Positions 37,220 to 46,640 are shown, numbered from the stretch's first letter. The stretch: DNA of 64,000 nucleotides from Mycobacterium sp. (GCA_023264735.1 JAHFVD010000015.1:13217-77216), one strand, 5' to 3'. Made by a program: numbers and translations. Notes: generated from the letters alone by a model not told the origin.

Positions 37220-38908
37220 TTGCGGCAGACTACTGAGGTGGCGCTTTCCGAAACGACGCTGCTCACCGTGGCCGGTGATCGTGTCTTCGCTCGGGGCGAG
37301 GACTACGTCCGTTACGTCTGTGGCCTCCGTACGACTGACACCAAGGCGTACGCGTCGATCCAGGCCAAGCGGGTCTATACGGTGGAGCTCGACTGGTCCG
37401 GTGCGCTACCCGACGGATCCTGTACCTGTCCGCACTATGCTGACGGCAACTTCTGCAAGCATCTGGTCGCGACCGGACTCGCCGCGATCGACTCCGGACG
37501 GGTGGCGGTCGACGACACAGCCAGCGGCACCGCCGAGGCCGCGTTGGAAGCAGCGGTGCAGGCGATGGGCGTCGATGAGCTGCGTGAAGTGGTCATGGCA
37601 CTTGCGCAGCGTGATGGCGCGGTACGCCGCATGCTGGAGGTTCGTACCACGATAACGGCGGGTGACGACGCACAGGCCAAGGCCGAGTTCGAATCCTACG
37701 TGCGAAACACGTTGGCGTTTCGTGGATTTGTCGACTACCGACGTTCTTTTGAGGTCGCAGAGGCTGCCAGTGAAATGCTCGACGAACTCGAGAACCACCT
37801 CGACAGTGGGTTGGCTGAAGTTGTGCGCACGGCATTGCTGCTCGCACTGACCCGCCTGCGCAAGATCCTCGAGCAGGTTGATGACTCCTCGGGCTCGATC
37901 GGTGATCAATGCCAGCGGGCCGCCGACCTTTACGCCCGGGCTTGCCGGCTGGGGCAGCCCGACCCCGTCAAACTTGCGGCGTGGCTGGTGAAATTCCGTG
38001 CTGACTCGCCGGGGTGGCCGCACGTGGTTTTGGCGGACTTCGTGGACGCGTTCGACGAGCAGGCACTCGGCACCTACCGCCGGGCGGTGGCGGCGCTGGA
38101 CCGCAAGCTCGAAGGTCAGGGTCACTGGAAGCGGTTCGAAGCCGACGCCATGCTGCTGGAGCTCGCCGATCACGATGGCGATGTTGACCGGGCAATCCAC
38201 TTGCTCGCTCAGCGGGAGGAACATCCGCAGTACGGGGCGATCGTCGACCGGTTGCGGGCAGCCGGTCGCACTGAGGAAGCGGTGGCATGGATCGACCGCG
38301 CCGTGGCCGAGGGACGAATCTCGAGCCGCGGCGGCGGTAACGAGTATTGGCTGAGTCCCGACCACGTCGCCGACACCTATAAGGGACTGGGCCGCATCGA
38401 CGATGCGGTCGCCGTCCTGCGCGCGGACTTCGTCCGGGAGCCGTCGGTGGGTGCCTACCGCGTCCTGCTTGATTTCGCGGCCGGCGTCGACCGCGTCGAT
38501 ACCGAACGCACCTGGGCCATCGACTACGCGCGCCTATTGGCGGCTTCTGACCGCTTCGCCGCCGGCGCGGTCCTGGTACAGCTCCATATGAGCGACGGCG
38601 ATATTGATGCCGCGTGGCAAGCCGCAGACCGGTACGGCCCGGGCTGGGCGTGGCGGGAATTGGCCGTCCGCGGCGCCGAAGCTCGGCCCGTCCATGCGGC
38701 AGACCTGTACCGACCGGAGCTGGAGAAGGATCTGCGGTACCCCAATTCCAAGCTCTATCCTGATATCGCCGCGAGATTGGCGACGATGGCCGAACTCTAT
38801 GAACGAGGCGGTCGCAGTGCTGATTTCGCGTCGTTCATCGCGCAGATCCGCCAGGACTACGGCAGGCGACCCTCGCTGATGAAGGCGCTTGACGCGAAGC
38901 GTCTCTGA
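37220..38908 (+). CDS. SWIM zinc-finger protein with helical-repeat region
   Basis: A 562-residue protein. The SWIM zinc finger appears as C68-x-C70-x8-C79-x-H81 (CTCPHYADGNFCKH), a DNA- or protein-binding module. The rest is almost entirely helical with TPR-like repeats (for example DHDGDVDRAIHLLAQREEHP; YKGLGRIDDAVAVLRADFV). The start is uncertain: TTG 37220 directly behind GGAGGGG, or GTG 37238. The gene is divergent from jetA, so a link with the SMC complex is possible but unproven. Confidence 0.85.
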   Translation: MRQTTEVALSETTLLTVAGDRVFARGEDYVRYVCGLRTTDTKAYASIQAKRVYTVELDWSGALPDGSCTCPHYADGNFCKHLVATGLAAIDSGRVAVDDTASGTAEAALEAAVQAMGVDELREVVMALAQRDGAVRRMLEVRTTITAGDDAQAKAEFESYVRNTLAFRGFVDYRRSFEVAEAASEMLDELENHLDSGLAEVVRTALLLALTRLRKILEQVDDSSGSIGDQCQRAADLYARACRLGQPDPVKLAAWLVKFRADSPGWPHVVLADFVDAFDEQALGTYRRAVAALDRKLEGQGHWKRFEADAMLLELADHDGDVDRAIHLLAQREEHPQYGAIVDRLRAAGRTEEAVAWIDRAVAEGRISSRGGGNEYWLSPDHVADTYKGLGRIDDAVAVLRADFVREPSVGAYRVLLDFAAGVDRVDTERTWAIDYARLLAASDRFAAGAVLVQLHMSDGDIDAAWQAADRYGPGWAWRELAVRGAEARPVHAADLYRPELEKDLRYPNSKLYPDIAARLATMAELYERGGRSADFASFIAQIRQDYGRRPSLMKALDAKRL

Positions 38909-38950
38909 ACGGCGGGGATCCACGAGTCCAGCAGCGTGCAGCAGTCAACG

Positions 38951-39391
38951 TCAGTCCACGAAGTCGATGCGCACGCTGATCGGATCGGATTGCAGCGCCT
39001 TGAACGTGGCCGTCACGAGGGGCGACATCAGTGGTGACGTCGCGAAGCTGCGAACCCGCGCCAGTGGATCGTCATCGGGGACGAAATGCGCAGTACCGTT
39101 TCGCCATCGACGGCCCTGCCGGATACGGACATTCGGGTCGTCGGCGACATTGAGCGCCCACCCGGACCGATGCCCGTGCTGGGAGATCACCCATGCGCCG
39201 GTCGCATCGAAACTCGCGGAAACGGGCACCGAGCGCCAGCTGCCCGACTTGCGCCCCATCGTCTGCAGTTCAGTGGCGAATGTGGTGCGGACGCCGAGGC
39301 GGCCAAGCAATGCCACCGCTGGATTGGCGACGTACCGGCCGACGATGGGTTCCCGTCGGAATTTTCGTAGTGCCTGATTGGCCGTACCCAT
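38951..39391 (-). CDS. Deazaflavin (F420)-dependent nitroreductase-family protein
   Basis: A 146-residue split-barrel protein of the Ddn/FDOR class (ELQTMGRKSGSWRSVPVSAS and HRSGWALNVADDPNVRI). These enzymes use reduced coenzyme F420 to reduce quinones or other acceptors. The start is ATG 39391 behind GAAGGGG. The gene is divergent from a TetR gene with two operator-like palindromes in between, so its expression is probably ligand-controlled. Confidence 0.88.
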   Translation of the reverse strand: MGTANQALRKFRREPIVGRYVANPAVALLGRLGVRTTFATELQTMGRKSGSWRSVPVSASFDATGAWVISQHGHRSGWALNVADDPNVRIRQGRRWRNGTAHFVPDDDPLARVRSFATSPLMSPLVTATFKALQSDPISVRIDFVD

Positions 39392-39413
39392 CACGGTCCC
39401 CTTCCTCGTCGTA

Positions 39414-39464
39414 GTAGACCGATCGATCTACTGTGCTTCGACAATAGTAGACTGATCGGTATAG
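39414..39464. promoter_or_regulatory. Two operator-like repeats between the F420-reductase and tetR genes
   Basis: GTAGACCGATCGATCTAC at 39414-39431 is a nearly perfect 18-bp palindrome. A second, weaker copy GTAGACTGATCGGTATAG lies at 39447-39464, 33 bp downstream. Typical placement for TetR binding sites controlling both divergent promoters. Confidence 0.7.
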
Positions 39465-39472
39465 TGCAATGA

Positions 39473-40054
39473 ATGGAGGCCGCGATGTCTGCTCGGCAAC
39501 GCTTGATCGATACCACGATCGCGCTCGTACGGCGGCGTGGTGTGGGCAGCGCGAGCATTTCGCAGATCCTCGAGCAGAGTGGCTTGGCGCGCCGCACGCT
39601 CTACCTGAACTTCCCGGACGGCAAGCCCGAATTAGTCGCCGCAGCAACCGAATTTGCTGCCGCTGGGTTTGCGTCGATGCTCGAAGGAATCGTGATGGAA
39701 GGCGACCCGGTCGCGTCCGTAGCGGCGTTCGTCGGTGCGTGGGAGACGGCGCTAGCCGACAGCGACTACGGCGCAGGCTGCCCGATCGTGGCTGCGACGT
39801 TGGGCGGTTCGGAGGCGCCGGCCGCGGCTCAGGCTGCGGCGAATGCCTTCGCGCAGTGGGTGCGACTCATTGCACGGCCCGTCGAACAAGCCGGGCTGGA
39901 CCCCAGCTCTGCGGAGGACCTTGCCACCACTGTGGTCGCGACAATCGAAGGGGCCGTGATCATGTCGATAGCGGCTCGCTCGTCAATCCCGCTGCAGCGG
40001 GCTGGGCGTGATCTGGCGGTGCTGATCCGCGCGAAACTGACGCAGTCCGGCTGA
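39473..40054 (+). CDS. TetR-family transcriptional regulator
   Basis: A 193-residue TetR protein of the LmrA/YxaF-like type. The HTH is in RLIDTTIALVRRRG and SASISQILEQSGLARRTLYLNFPDGKPELV. The C-terminal part resembles TetR_C domains of quinone/flavonoid-responsive repressors (WETALADSDYGAGCPIVAAT). The start may be ATG 39473 or ATG 39485. It probably represses itself and the divergent F420-type reductase. Confidence 0.9.
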   Translation: MEAAMSARQRLIDTTIALVRRRGVGSASISQILEQSGLARRTLYLNFPDGKPELVAAATEFAAAGFASMLEGIVMEGDPVASVAAFVGAWETALADSDYGAGCPIVAATLGGSEAPAAAQAAANAFAQWVRLIARPVEQAGLDPSSAEDLATTVVATIEGAVIMSIAARSSIPLQRAGRDLAVLIRAKLTQSG

Positions 40055-40114
40055 TCTCGCAGCAAGTGTGCGGGGTGAAGCCGCCGGGCCCGGTATTGCG
40101 GAATCCGAACCCAT

Positions 40115-40154
40115 AAGCAACACTGTTACTTACGTTAGAGTAACGGTGTTTCTT
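40115..40154. promoter_or_regulatory. Operator pair A of the AveC/MoxR/VWA block
   Basis: AAGCAACACTGTTACTT (40115-40131) and GAGTAACGGTGTTTCTT (40138-40154), centres 23 bp apart, just upstream of the DapB-like gene. Both are variants of the palindrome AAGCAACA-G-TGTTGCTT found intact at 45883-45899, which implies common control by the TetR protein encoded at 45925-46557. Confidence 0.75.
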
Positions 40155-40191
40155 AGTGCTCGTTGCGAGCTGCCGCCGAGAAGGGAACGAC

Positions 40192-41289
40192 ATGTCGCAG
40201 AAGTATCGGGTCATCCAGTGGGCGCCTGGGCTGGTCGGGAAGCAAACCCTCAAGGGCATCATCGACCACCCAGGGCTGGAGCTGGCGGGGCTTTGGGTTC
40301 ACAACCCAGACAAGGCCGGCATCGATGCGGGTCAGTTCTGTGGGTACGGCGACACCGGAATAGTCTCCACAGCCGACGCCGACGAGGCGCTGGCCATCGA
40401 TGCCGACTGTGTCGCCTACCTGGCCACAGACTTGCGGCGGCAGCCCTCGGAACTCGTCGATGACATCGCACGAATGCTGTCTTCGGGCAAGAACGTCGTC
40501 GGCGTGCAGGCGTCGATGAATTATCCCGCCCTCTATGGTCCAGCGCTGGTCGACAAACTAGAGGCGGCGTGCCGAGAAGGGGGCACTTCCTATTACCCGA
40601 CAGGGATCAACGCCAACGGCAGCCAGACCGTGCTGGCAGCACTGGCCAGCATGTGCCAGCGCGTCGAGTCAACGTATCTATGCGAGATGTATAACTTCGC
40701 GACCTACGAAGACCCTGAGGTTTTCGGCTACTTCGGCTATGGGCTGGCACCAGAAGATGCCGACTCACACGACCTAAGACCGCTTTTCGAGTATCTTTTC
40801 GGTCCGGCGCTTCATCTCACTGCCCACTGGTTCGGCTTCGATCTCGACGAGATTCGGTGGGATCAGGAGGTCTCGTTCGCCGAGAAGGATTTGCAGGCGC
40901 CATTGTTCAGCCTCAAAGCCGGTACCGTATCGGCGATCCGGTTCAACCTCATCGGCTGCGTCCGCGGCACGCCACGGGTGACCCAGGCTGGCTGCTATTG
41001 GCTGGGCGACTACCCGCGGCAGTGGGAGCCGCCGCCCGGTGAAGGGGGCTATCGGCTGGCGATTCAGGGCGAGCCGGAGATGTCGGTGCAGTGGGCCACC
41101 CGGACGCGAAACGAGTCATTCGCGGGACCGCTGGCCAAGGAGCGGGGACCGGAAGATCTCGCCATTATGGGCGGACTGATGGCAACTGCTGCTCGGGCGG
41201 TTAACTCGATTCCCGAATTATGCCGCGCTGCACCGGGAATCGTGACTCTTGCCGACCAGTCAGGGCTTCTCCCGCCTGTCGATTGGTGA
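40192..41289 (+). CDS. Dihydrodipicolinate-reductase-like NAD(P)-binding oxidoreductase
   Basis: A 365-residue protein. A Rossmann-type N-terminal domain begins VIQWAPGLVGKQTLKGII and continues with WVHNPDKAGIDAG; the rest resembles the DapB-like/2,4-diaminopentanoate dehydrogenase-like group common in mycobacteria. It is not the biosynthetic DapB. ATG 40192 follows GAAGGGA. Two operators upstream match those at the far end of the block, so it is coregulated with the MoxR-VWA-AveC operon, which converges on it. Substrate unknown, probably a lipid or steroid-like carbonyl. Confidence 0.85.
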   Translation: MSQKYRVIQWAPGLVGKQTLKGIIDHPGLELAGLWVHNPDKAGIDAGQFCGYGDTGIVSTADADEALAIDADCVAYLATDLRRQPSELVDDIARMLSSGKNVVGVQASMNYPALYGPALVDKLEAACREGGTSYYPTGINANGSQTVLAALASMCQRVESTYLCEMYNFATYEDPEVFGYFGYGLAPEDADSHDLRPLFEYLFGPALHLTAHWFGFDLDEIRWDQEVSFAEKDLQAPLFSLKAGTVSAIRFNLIGCVRGTPRVTQAGCYWLGDYPRQWEPPPGEGGYRLAIQGEPEMSVQWATRTRNESFAGPLAKERGPEDLAIMGGLMATAARAVNSIPELCRAAPGIVTLADQSGLLPPVDW

Positions 41290-41299
41290 GAGTTCTCGT

Positions 41300-42151
41300 C
41301 TAACGCCCTATGGAGTCGCGCGGTGAATGAGCGTCGACGATTGTGGCCAGCCCTTCGTAGATCTGTGCGTCATCCGTCAGCGGCCCCGCGATCGCTGCCA
41401 AGGCGGCCTCCCGGAAGGGCACTCCCTCGGAGATGAGCGCGGCCGCGGCGATCAACGTCCTGGTCGAGGCGACTTCCCGAATCTCGGTATTCTGAAGTCG
41501 CCGAATCGCGGTGGCCAGTTTGATCAGTGATTCGGCAACCGGCCCGTCGAGACCCGATTCCCTGCGGAGGATCTCGAGCTCCGACTCCGGTGGTGGAAAG
41601 TCGAGTTCGATAGCGATCATTCGTTGCCGTGTCGAGGATTTCAGGTCCTTCAACACACTCTGATAGCCCGGATTGTAGCTCACCACGAGGAGAAACCCGT
41701 CTGCGGCGGATAGCTTCTCGCCGCCGAGGCGTTCGATGTTCATCTCGCGCCGATGATCGGTCAGGGAGTGGATCACGACAGTTGCGTCCTGCCGAGCTTC
41801 GACGACCTCATCGAGGTAACAGATCCCGCCCTCGCGTACTGCGCGGGTCAGCGGTCCATCCACCCATTCGGTAGATCCGCCGGTCAGCACGTATCGCCCT
41901 ATGAGATCGGAAGCGGTCATGTCCTCATGGCAGGACACGGTGTACAACGGCACACCGGCGCTTGCGGCGATGAACTCGACCAGCCGGGTCTTCCCGCATC
42001 CGGTCGGCCCCTTGAGCATGACCGGGACGCCCCGGCGCATCGCCGCACTGAACAGGACTACCTCGTTGCCTACCGGGAGGTAGAAGGGCGTGTCGAGATT
42101 GTGCCGCCGGCCGTTGGGCTCCGCGGTCTGAGTTCCTCTGTGCTCGGTCAA
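41300..42151 (-). CDS. MoxR/NorQ-type AAA+ ATPase
   Basis: A 283-residue AAA+ ATPase of the MoxR/CbbQ/NorQ group. Walker A GPTGCGKT is at 48-55, Walker B is ICYLDEV, and the sensor stretch LVVSYNPGYQS is present. These ATPases act with a VWA partner as metallochaperones or remodelers that activate an enzyme. The start is TTG at 42151: its last two bases form the VWA gene's stop (TGTTGA), and GGGAG precedes it. Longer in-frame starts lie inside the VWA gene. Confidence 0.88.
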   Translation of the reverse strand: MTEHRGTQTAEPNGRRHNLDTPFYLPVGNEVVLFSAAMRRGVPVMLKGPTGCGKTRLVEFIAASAGVPLYTVSCHEDMTASDLIGRYVLTGGSTEWVDGPLTRAVREGGICYLDEVVEARQDATVVIHSLTDHRREMNIERLGGEKLSAADGFLLVVSYNPGYQSVLKDLKSSTRQRMIAIELDFPPPESELEILRRESGLDGPVAESLIKLATAIRRLQNTEIREVASTRTLIAAAALISEGVPFREAALAAIAGPLTDDAQIYEGLATIVDAHSPRDSIGR

Positions 42152-43854
42152 CAGTTTTCTCCCATTGCGGTGTAAACGCCGCGGTCGGTGGTGCCAATGG
42201 AACGTTTGGTGGCAGCGGCGGTGCGCAGGGCCGTCTCGAACATGGCGCGCAGCGAGGACGCGAGATCCGACGGAGCATCGAGGTGACGGTGTGGCACGTC
42301 TCCCCAAACCCGTTCGGTCACTTCGACATTTGTCACTGCGCCGATGCTGATGCATGCACACCCGACGCCCTGCGCCACCGCCTCACTCAGGGCTCGGCGG
42401 CTGTCGTGCTCCGCGTAGCGATCTTCGTATCCGGTGTCGTAGGGGAAGCCGTCGCCCACAAGCACCAGCAGTTTCTTCGGTGTGCCCGCGCGCGTGTTGA
42501 GCAGATGGGTGGCGTGGCGAATCGCGGCGCCCAAGCGGGTGAAGCCACTCGGAGTCAGCGCCGAGAGCCGTTGCCGCGCCACATGGTCGTAGCGGTCGTC
42601 GAACTCCTTGACGCGCACGAACCGTACGGCGTTGCGGCCCTCGGAGGAGAAGCCGTAGGTGGCAACCCGGTCGCCGAGTCGATCAAGTGCGCCGGTCAGC
42701 CGCGCAACTAGGTCACGTTGCTGATCGAACACGCGACATCCGATGCCAGATGTGCAGGTGGAACCGGTGGCGTCGAGCAGGATCAGGACGCTCAGGTCGT
42801 GGGCTGTCATTCTGCGGCATTCGTACACCCGGGTGTCCACGTCGACACCGGCGACTCGTGCCACCGTCGCGTCGATCAGGGCAGTCAGGTCCAGCGAGTC
42901 TCCCTGCTGCCGCCGGCGATGGCGTTCGGGCGTCAGCCCCAGCCGTGCGAGCTCTCTGCGAACGGACCAGTCGTCGTCCGGGATCGGGTTCGGCGCGGTC
43001 GTCGACGGAGGATCGAACTCCGCGACGCTGCACCATTGGGGCCGGTATTGGTGGCGGAAATGGTCCCATTCGGGGTACCGGTATCCCGAATACACCTTCG
43101 CCGAACCGGGCGTGACGCCGTCCGATGCCGCGGTACGCCGTGCATTGGAACTGACCGGACCCGCACTGTGCGTACCGGTCGGGAGGTCTCCGCCGCCCTG
43201 CCCGCCGGTGGCCGGCCCCCGGCCCATCCCGAAGAACCGGTTGATCATCGACGACAACGGGGTCTGGATCGGCGCGGAGAACAGTTCGAGGAACCGGACT
43301 CGCTCCGAGTCCTCCTCATCGTCGATGTCGGGCAGCGCATCTCGTCCGGATGCTGCCACTTTGTCCTGTCCCGGTCGAGCCGCCCTGTCGGTGTCGCCGG
43401 TGGCGCGAAGCACGCTGATCGGTTTGATCGTGCCCAACCATTGCGGCGGGCTCGGCAGCGAGCGGTGGCTCTGGCGGGCCCAGGTCAGCGATTGATTCGC
43501 GTCCGCGGGAACGGGACCGCCGTAGATCTCGGTGATTGATTGTGAAATACCTTGTGGAAAAACCGGTTTCAAAACGGACGCGGCGCGGACGCATTCGAGG
43601 AGCAGATACCGCTCCGTAACCCGGCGATGCCCGGATAGCCGTGCCATCATGTGGTGGTTGAGACTGCCGATCGCGACCAGGCCGGCTTGAGCGAATACTC
43701 CGGCGCACCGGTAATCCTCGGGGCCACGAGGGAGGAATATCGATTCGCCATCGCTGTAGGCGAAGTCGCGATCCCCGTCGATCACTTGAGTGCGCTGGCC
43801 AGTCACCGACTGGGCGAGCAGCATAAACCGTGATCGTTCAGCGGTCTTGGGCAC
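42148..43854 (-). CDS. NorD-like VWA-domain protein
   Basis: A 568-residue protein. The C-terminal von Willebrand A domain begins LSVLILLDATGST, with the MIDAS variant DxTxS starting at D361. The N-terminal 350 residues are of the CobT/NorD type, with a low-complexity Gly-rich stretch at 205-250. It is the expected partner of the adjacent MoxR ATPase; such pairs insert metals or activate enzymes such as nitric oxide reductase or Rubisco. No such enzyme is encoded here, so the client may be one of the membrane proteins or the DapB-like oxidoreductase. GTG start at 43854. Confidence 0.87.
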   Translation of the reverse strand: MPKTAERSRFMLLAQSVTGQRTQVIDGDRDFAYSDGESIFLPRGPEDYRCAGVFAQAGLVAIGSLNHHMMARLSGHRRVTERYLLLECVRAASVLKPVFPQGISQSITEIYGGPVPADANQSLTWARQSHRSLPSPPQWLGTIKPISVLRATGDTDRAARPGQDKVAASGRDALPDIDDEEDSERVRFLELFSAPIQTPLSSMINRFFGMGRGPATGGQGGGDLPTGTHSAGPVSSNARRTAASDGVTPGSAKVYSGYRYPEWDHFRHQYRPQWCSVAEFDPPSTTAPNPIPDDDWSVRRELARLGLTPERHRRRQQGDSLDLTALIDATVARVAGVDVDTRVYECRRMTAHDLSVLILLDATGSTCTSGIGCRVFDQQRDLVARLTGALDRLGDRVATYGFSSEGRNAVRFVRVKEFDDRYDHVARQRLSALTPSGFTRLGAAIRHATHLLNTRAGTPKKLLVLVGDGFPYDTGYEDRYAEHDSRRALSEAVAQGVGCACISIGAVTNVEVTERVWGDVPHRHLDAPSDLASSLRAMFETALRTAAATKRSIGTTDRGVYTAMGENC

Positions 43855-43858
43855 CGGT

Positions 43859-44650
43859 TCAGGTGCTCCTCGGTGTAGATCGCTCGGAAAGCGCCTGCGC
43901 CGCCTCCTGCTCGTCGCTGCGGATCGCTCGCCGCAGCAGCACCACCATCACGGCGATCCACAGCGCGAACACCACCAGTGGCAGGAAGAAGGCAAAGGCG
44001 CCGTTCCAGCCGAACGGACCCTGCTTGAAGAACGGAACCAGCCCGGCCGGTGCGACGAGGAGGGCGACCCAGAGGTTGAAGTACCCGGCCCAGCGTGGAA
44101 AGACAGTCGTTCCGCGTTCGTCGGTGAGGATGGTGATGCCGATGACGGCGAATTCCACGACGGCCGTCGAGATGACTCCTACGAACATCAACCAACCCAT
44201 GTCGTTGAGCATCCGGACGATCTCCGGGCTGATGTCGGGCCGGTAGGCGGCGGTCTGCCAGATCATCAGCGGGATAATGAATTCCAGCGACAACAAGCCG
44301 CCGGAAACCACCTGCGTCGTGGCCAGTACCGAACGTTCGCCCTCGATCCGTTTCATCTGGGTGGAAATGACCGCGGCGAATGGGACCAGCAGCGCGCAGG
44401 CGAACATCGTCAGCATCAACCCGAGCCGGATCAGAACCGTGTTGTGCTCGAACATGTCGACAACCTGCTGCGCCGAATTGCTGGGCGGCGGGGGTGGGAT
44501 GAAGCCTGCGAGCAGGATGAAACTCGCAACCCAACCCACGATCATCGCCGGACCTGTCCAGACGCACAGTGTCTGAAGGGTCTTGTTGATCGCCGGCTTG
44601 AGTTCGGTGGTGGTGCCGAGTCCGTCGCGTCGTAACACCGGGCTAGTCAT
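43859..44650 (-). CDS. Polytopic membrane protein of the AveC-linked block
   Basis: A 263-residue integral membrane protein with about six hydrophobic segments (for example IVGWVASFILLAGFIPPPPP, IRLGLMLTMFACALLVPFAA, FAFFLPLVVFALWIAVMVVL). The first extracellular loop contains a Pro-rich PPPPPSNSAQQVVDMF. The start is ATG 44650, one base after the AveC gene stop. I recognise the family only by its repeated company with AveC-like genes in mycobacteria; its activity is unknown. Confidence 0.8.
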   Translation of the reverse strand: MTSPVLRRDGLGTTTELKPAINKTLQTLCVWTGPAMIVGWVASFILLAGFIPPPPPSNSAQQVVDMFEHNTVLIRLGLMLTMFACALLVPFAAVISTQMKRIEGERSVLATTQVVSGGLLSLEFIIPLMIWQTAAYRPDISPEIVRMLNDMGWLMFVGVISTAVVEFAVIGITILTDERGTTVFPRWAGYFNLWVALLVAPAGLVPFFKQGPFGWNGAFAFFLPLVVFALWIAVMVVLLRRAIRSDEQEAAQALSERSTPRST

Positions 44651-44651
44651 G

Positions 44652-45821
44652 TCAGCCCCCCGGCGAGAACTCGGCAACGAAATCCGATCCCGGCGAAGGG
44701 ATTCCGGGTGGAACAACGACGTGTCCCTCAGGGCTGAAATGCACCGCGTCGCGCCGGGACAACGGCAGGTGGACCGATGGGCACGCCTGGTCAGTCTCCG
44801 GTCCGCAGATCCCGTTGGTGAAGTACGAGCGTTCCTGCACTTCCTCGGGCCACGAGTGCGCCTGCAGGTTGAAGATCTGATAGGGGATGTTGTAGGTGAC
44901 CATGTAGATCGTGCTGCCCGCGCCGAGTATCGCGAGGAACCGCAGGAACGTCTTGACCCCGGTGCGGGCCCGGATCTCGTCGACACCGCGCTCGACGAAC
45001 GTGTTGCCCTTGTCGTCCTTGAAATAGCGTAGGCAGGCGAATCCGGTCCACCACGCGGCCGTCAACAGCGCTTCGTACAGCGGGAACTGGTAGTAATGCC
45101 CGTGGAAGAGGGTCAACTCGGGCACCGTCGACCAATAGTTGTAGAAGCCCAGGCGAACCCATGCACCCTCGCAGATGAGATCAAGGGCGAACCCGAACAC
45201 CATTGACACCGAAATGAGGCCCGCTACACCGATTTTCGGAAAACGTTGTTTCGTCTTGCGCATCACCCACGTGCAGGCCAGCGCGATGGGGAAGAGCATG
45301 TACAGATAAGCCGGCATGATGAAAAACAGTGGTTCTTGAAACATCCGTCCAGGTGATCCCGCGGCGATGGATTGCCAGCCGGGCACCTCGGCGACCCAAG
45401 AACCGGCGTTGAACATGGCGGAGTTGTAGGTGAACGTCGGCTGATAAAAGTTGATGAAGGGGTCTTGGAACCACAGCAAGACGAACGACAGCAACAACAG
45501 GCCGTCGGTGGTCATCCGCCCCTGTCGAATCCGTGGACGCACCACCACGAAGTAGATAACGCCGACGGTCGCTACGACTCCGATCGGCAGATAGACCGCG
45601 AAAAGGGTCGACATCCATCCAGGGAGCGCAGTCGGCCCCTGGGGCACGCGCTCAGTATTCGGTCCCATCATCCATTTGACGAAGAGGTACAGGTAGAACG
45701 CTAGCCAGACGGCCCCGAGAACGGCCCATCCCTTGATCGGGCTTTTCGGTGTCGGACTGTCCAGCACGGTTCGCGGGTTGCCGAATGCGGACTCCTCGTG
45801 CGTGGTGGTCACTGCGGTCAT
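44652..45821 (-). CDS. AveC-like (spirocyclase AveC family) membrane protein
   Basis: A 389-residue polytopic protein with about seven transmembrane helices. Conserved family stretches include [20 protein letters not shown] and [20 protein letters not shown]. AveC of avermectin producers acts in spiroketal formation/dehydration; mycobacterial homologues have no assigned substrate. First gene of the operon AveC-membrane protein-VWA-MoxR, behind two operator sites at 45861-45899. Confidence 0.85.
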   Translation of the reverse strand: MTAVTTTHEESAFGNPRTVLDSPTPKSPIKGWAVLGAVWLAFYLYLFVKWMMGPNTERVPQGPTALPGWMSTLFAVYLPIGVVATVGVIYFVVVRPRIRQGRMTTDGLLLLSFVLLWFQDPFINFYQPTFTYNSAMFNAGSWVAEVPGWQSIAAGSPGRMFQEPLFFIMPAYLYMLFPIALACTWVMRKTKQRFPKIGVAGLISVSMVFGFALDLICEGAWVRLGFYNYWSTVPELTLFHGHYYQFPLYEALLTAAWWTGFACLRYFKDDKGNTFVERGVDEIRARTGVKTFLRFLAILGAGSTIYMVTYNIPYQIFNLQAHSWPEEVQERSYFTNGICGPETDQACPSVHLPLSRRDAVHFSPEGHVVVPPGIPSPGSDFVAEFSPGG

Positions 45822-45860
45822 GTTGTCTCCTCGCGCCGTAAAGACTCAGTGCCCAACCAT

Positions 45861-45899
45861 AAGAAACGGTGTTGCTTAAGTCAAGCAACAGTGTTGCTT
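45861..45899. promoter_or_regulatory. Operator pair B between the AveC operon and tetR
   Basis: AAGAAACGGTGTTGCTT (45861-45877) and the perfect palindrome AAGCAACA-G-TGTTGCTT (45883-45899), centres 22 bp apart. They sit between the divergent AveC operon and... the upstream end of the tetR coding strand's 3' side, directly ahead of the AveC start. The same motif pair is found at 40115-40154. Confidence 0.82.
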
Positions 45900-45924
45900 A
45901 AGTAAGCGTCGGTGACGTCATCGG

Positions 45925-46557
45925 TTACTGGGGCGCGAGGCGCATTCCGTACAAAGCCATCCGGGTCACGGCGTCGATCATCGCCTCTTCGTCACGGTCC
46001 GGGGTACCGGCCAGCCACGGCTGTAACAGGACCAAGCCGGCAATCATCGCAATAGTCAGGGCATTTCCGTCCGCGACGGTATCGGGCGGCAACCAGCTGC
46101 GGCGCTCGGCTTCGCGTTCGGCCATCACGCGTAACTCACGAAGGCTGTTGGACAACGCATCCCGGGTCCGCTGGAGCAGATCGCTGTCCGGGCCTTCGCC
46201 GGCGGCCAGCAGTGTGATCAGCAGGTGCCGATGGTCGGCGAGGCTTGAGTACAGATCACGGACGAATTCCCGCACGAGTTGTTCGTCCGGCCACGGACTG
46301 TCGATCTGGCTGCTCCAGGCGGAGGCGAACTCGTCGAAGGAGGCCAGAAACGGCGCGAGCAGGGTCGCGGCGAACAGATCGTCCTTACTTCCGAACTGGC
46401 GGTAGAGCACCGACAGGCTAAGCCCGGTCTTGGACGCGATATCACGCATCGATGTCTGGGCATAACCTCGCTCAGCGAAGAGTTCGCTGGCCGTGGTGGT
46501 GATGAGGCTGCGAACCTCCTCGGTGCTTCGTCGAGGCGCGCGACGTGAGACAGCCAT
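45925..46557 (-). CDS. TetR-family regulator, probable repressor of the AveC/MoxR/VWA block
   Basis: A 210-residue TetR protein. The HTH is in ASELFAERGYAQTSMRDIAS and KTGLSLSVLYRQFGSKDDLF. It is transcribed in the same direction as, and directly upstream of, the AveC operon, with two palindromes in the 103-bp gap. The identical palindrome pair 5.7 kb away upstream of the DapB-like gene points to a local regulon of these six genes. Ligand unknown. Confidence 0.88.
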   Translation of the reverse strand: MAVSRRAPRRSTEEVRSLITTTASELFAERGYAQTSMRDIASKTGLSLSVLYRQFGSKDDLFAATLLAPFLASFDEFASAWSSQIDSPWPDEQLVREFVRDLYSSLADHRHLLITLLAAGEGPDSDLLQRTRDALSNSLRELRVMAEREAERRSWLPPDTVADGNALTIAMIAGLVLLQPWLAGTPDRDEEAMIDAVTRMALYGMRLAPQ

Positions 46558-46640
46558 GGTGCACTGTAGCTCTCGGGCAATCGTATTCCGGTCAGGCGGC
46601 TGGTTTCATCGCCGAACGTGAAGGCGGTCCGAGCCGACAG

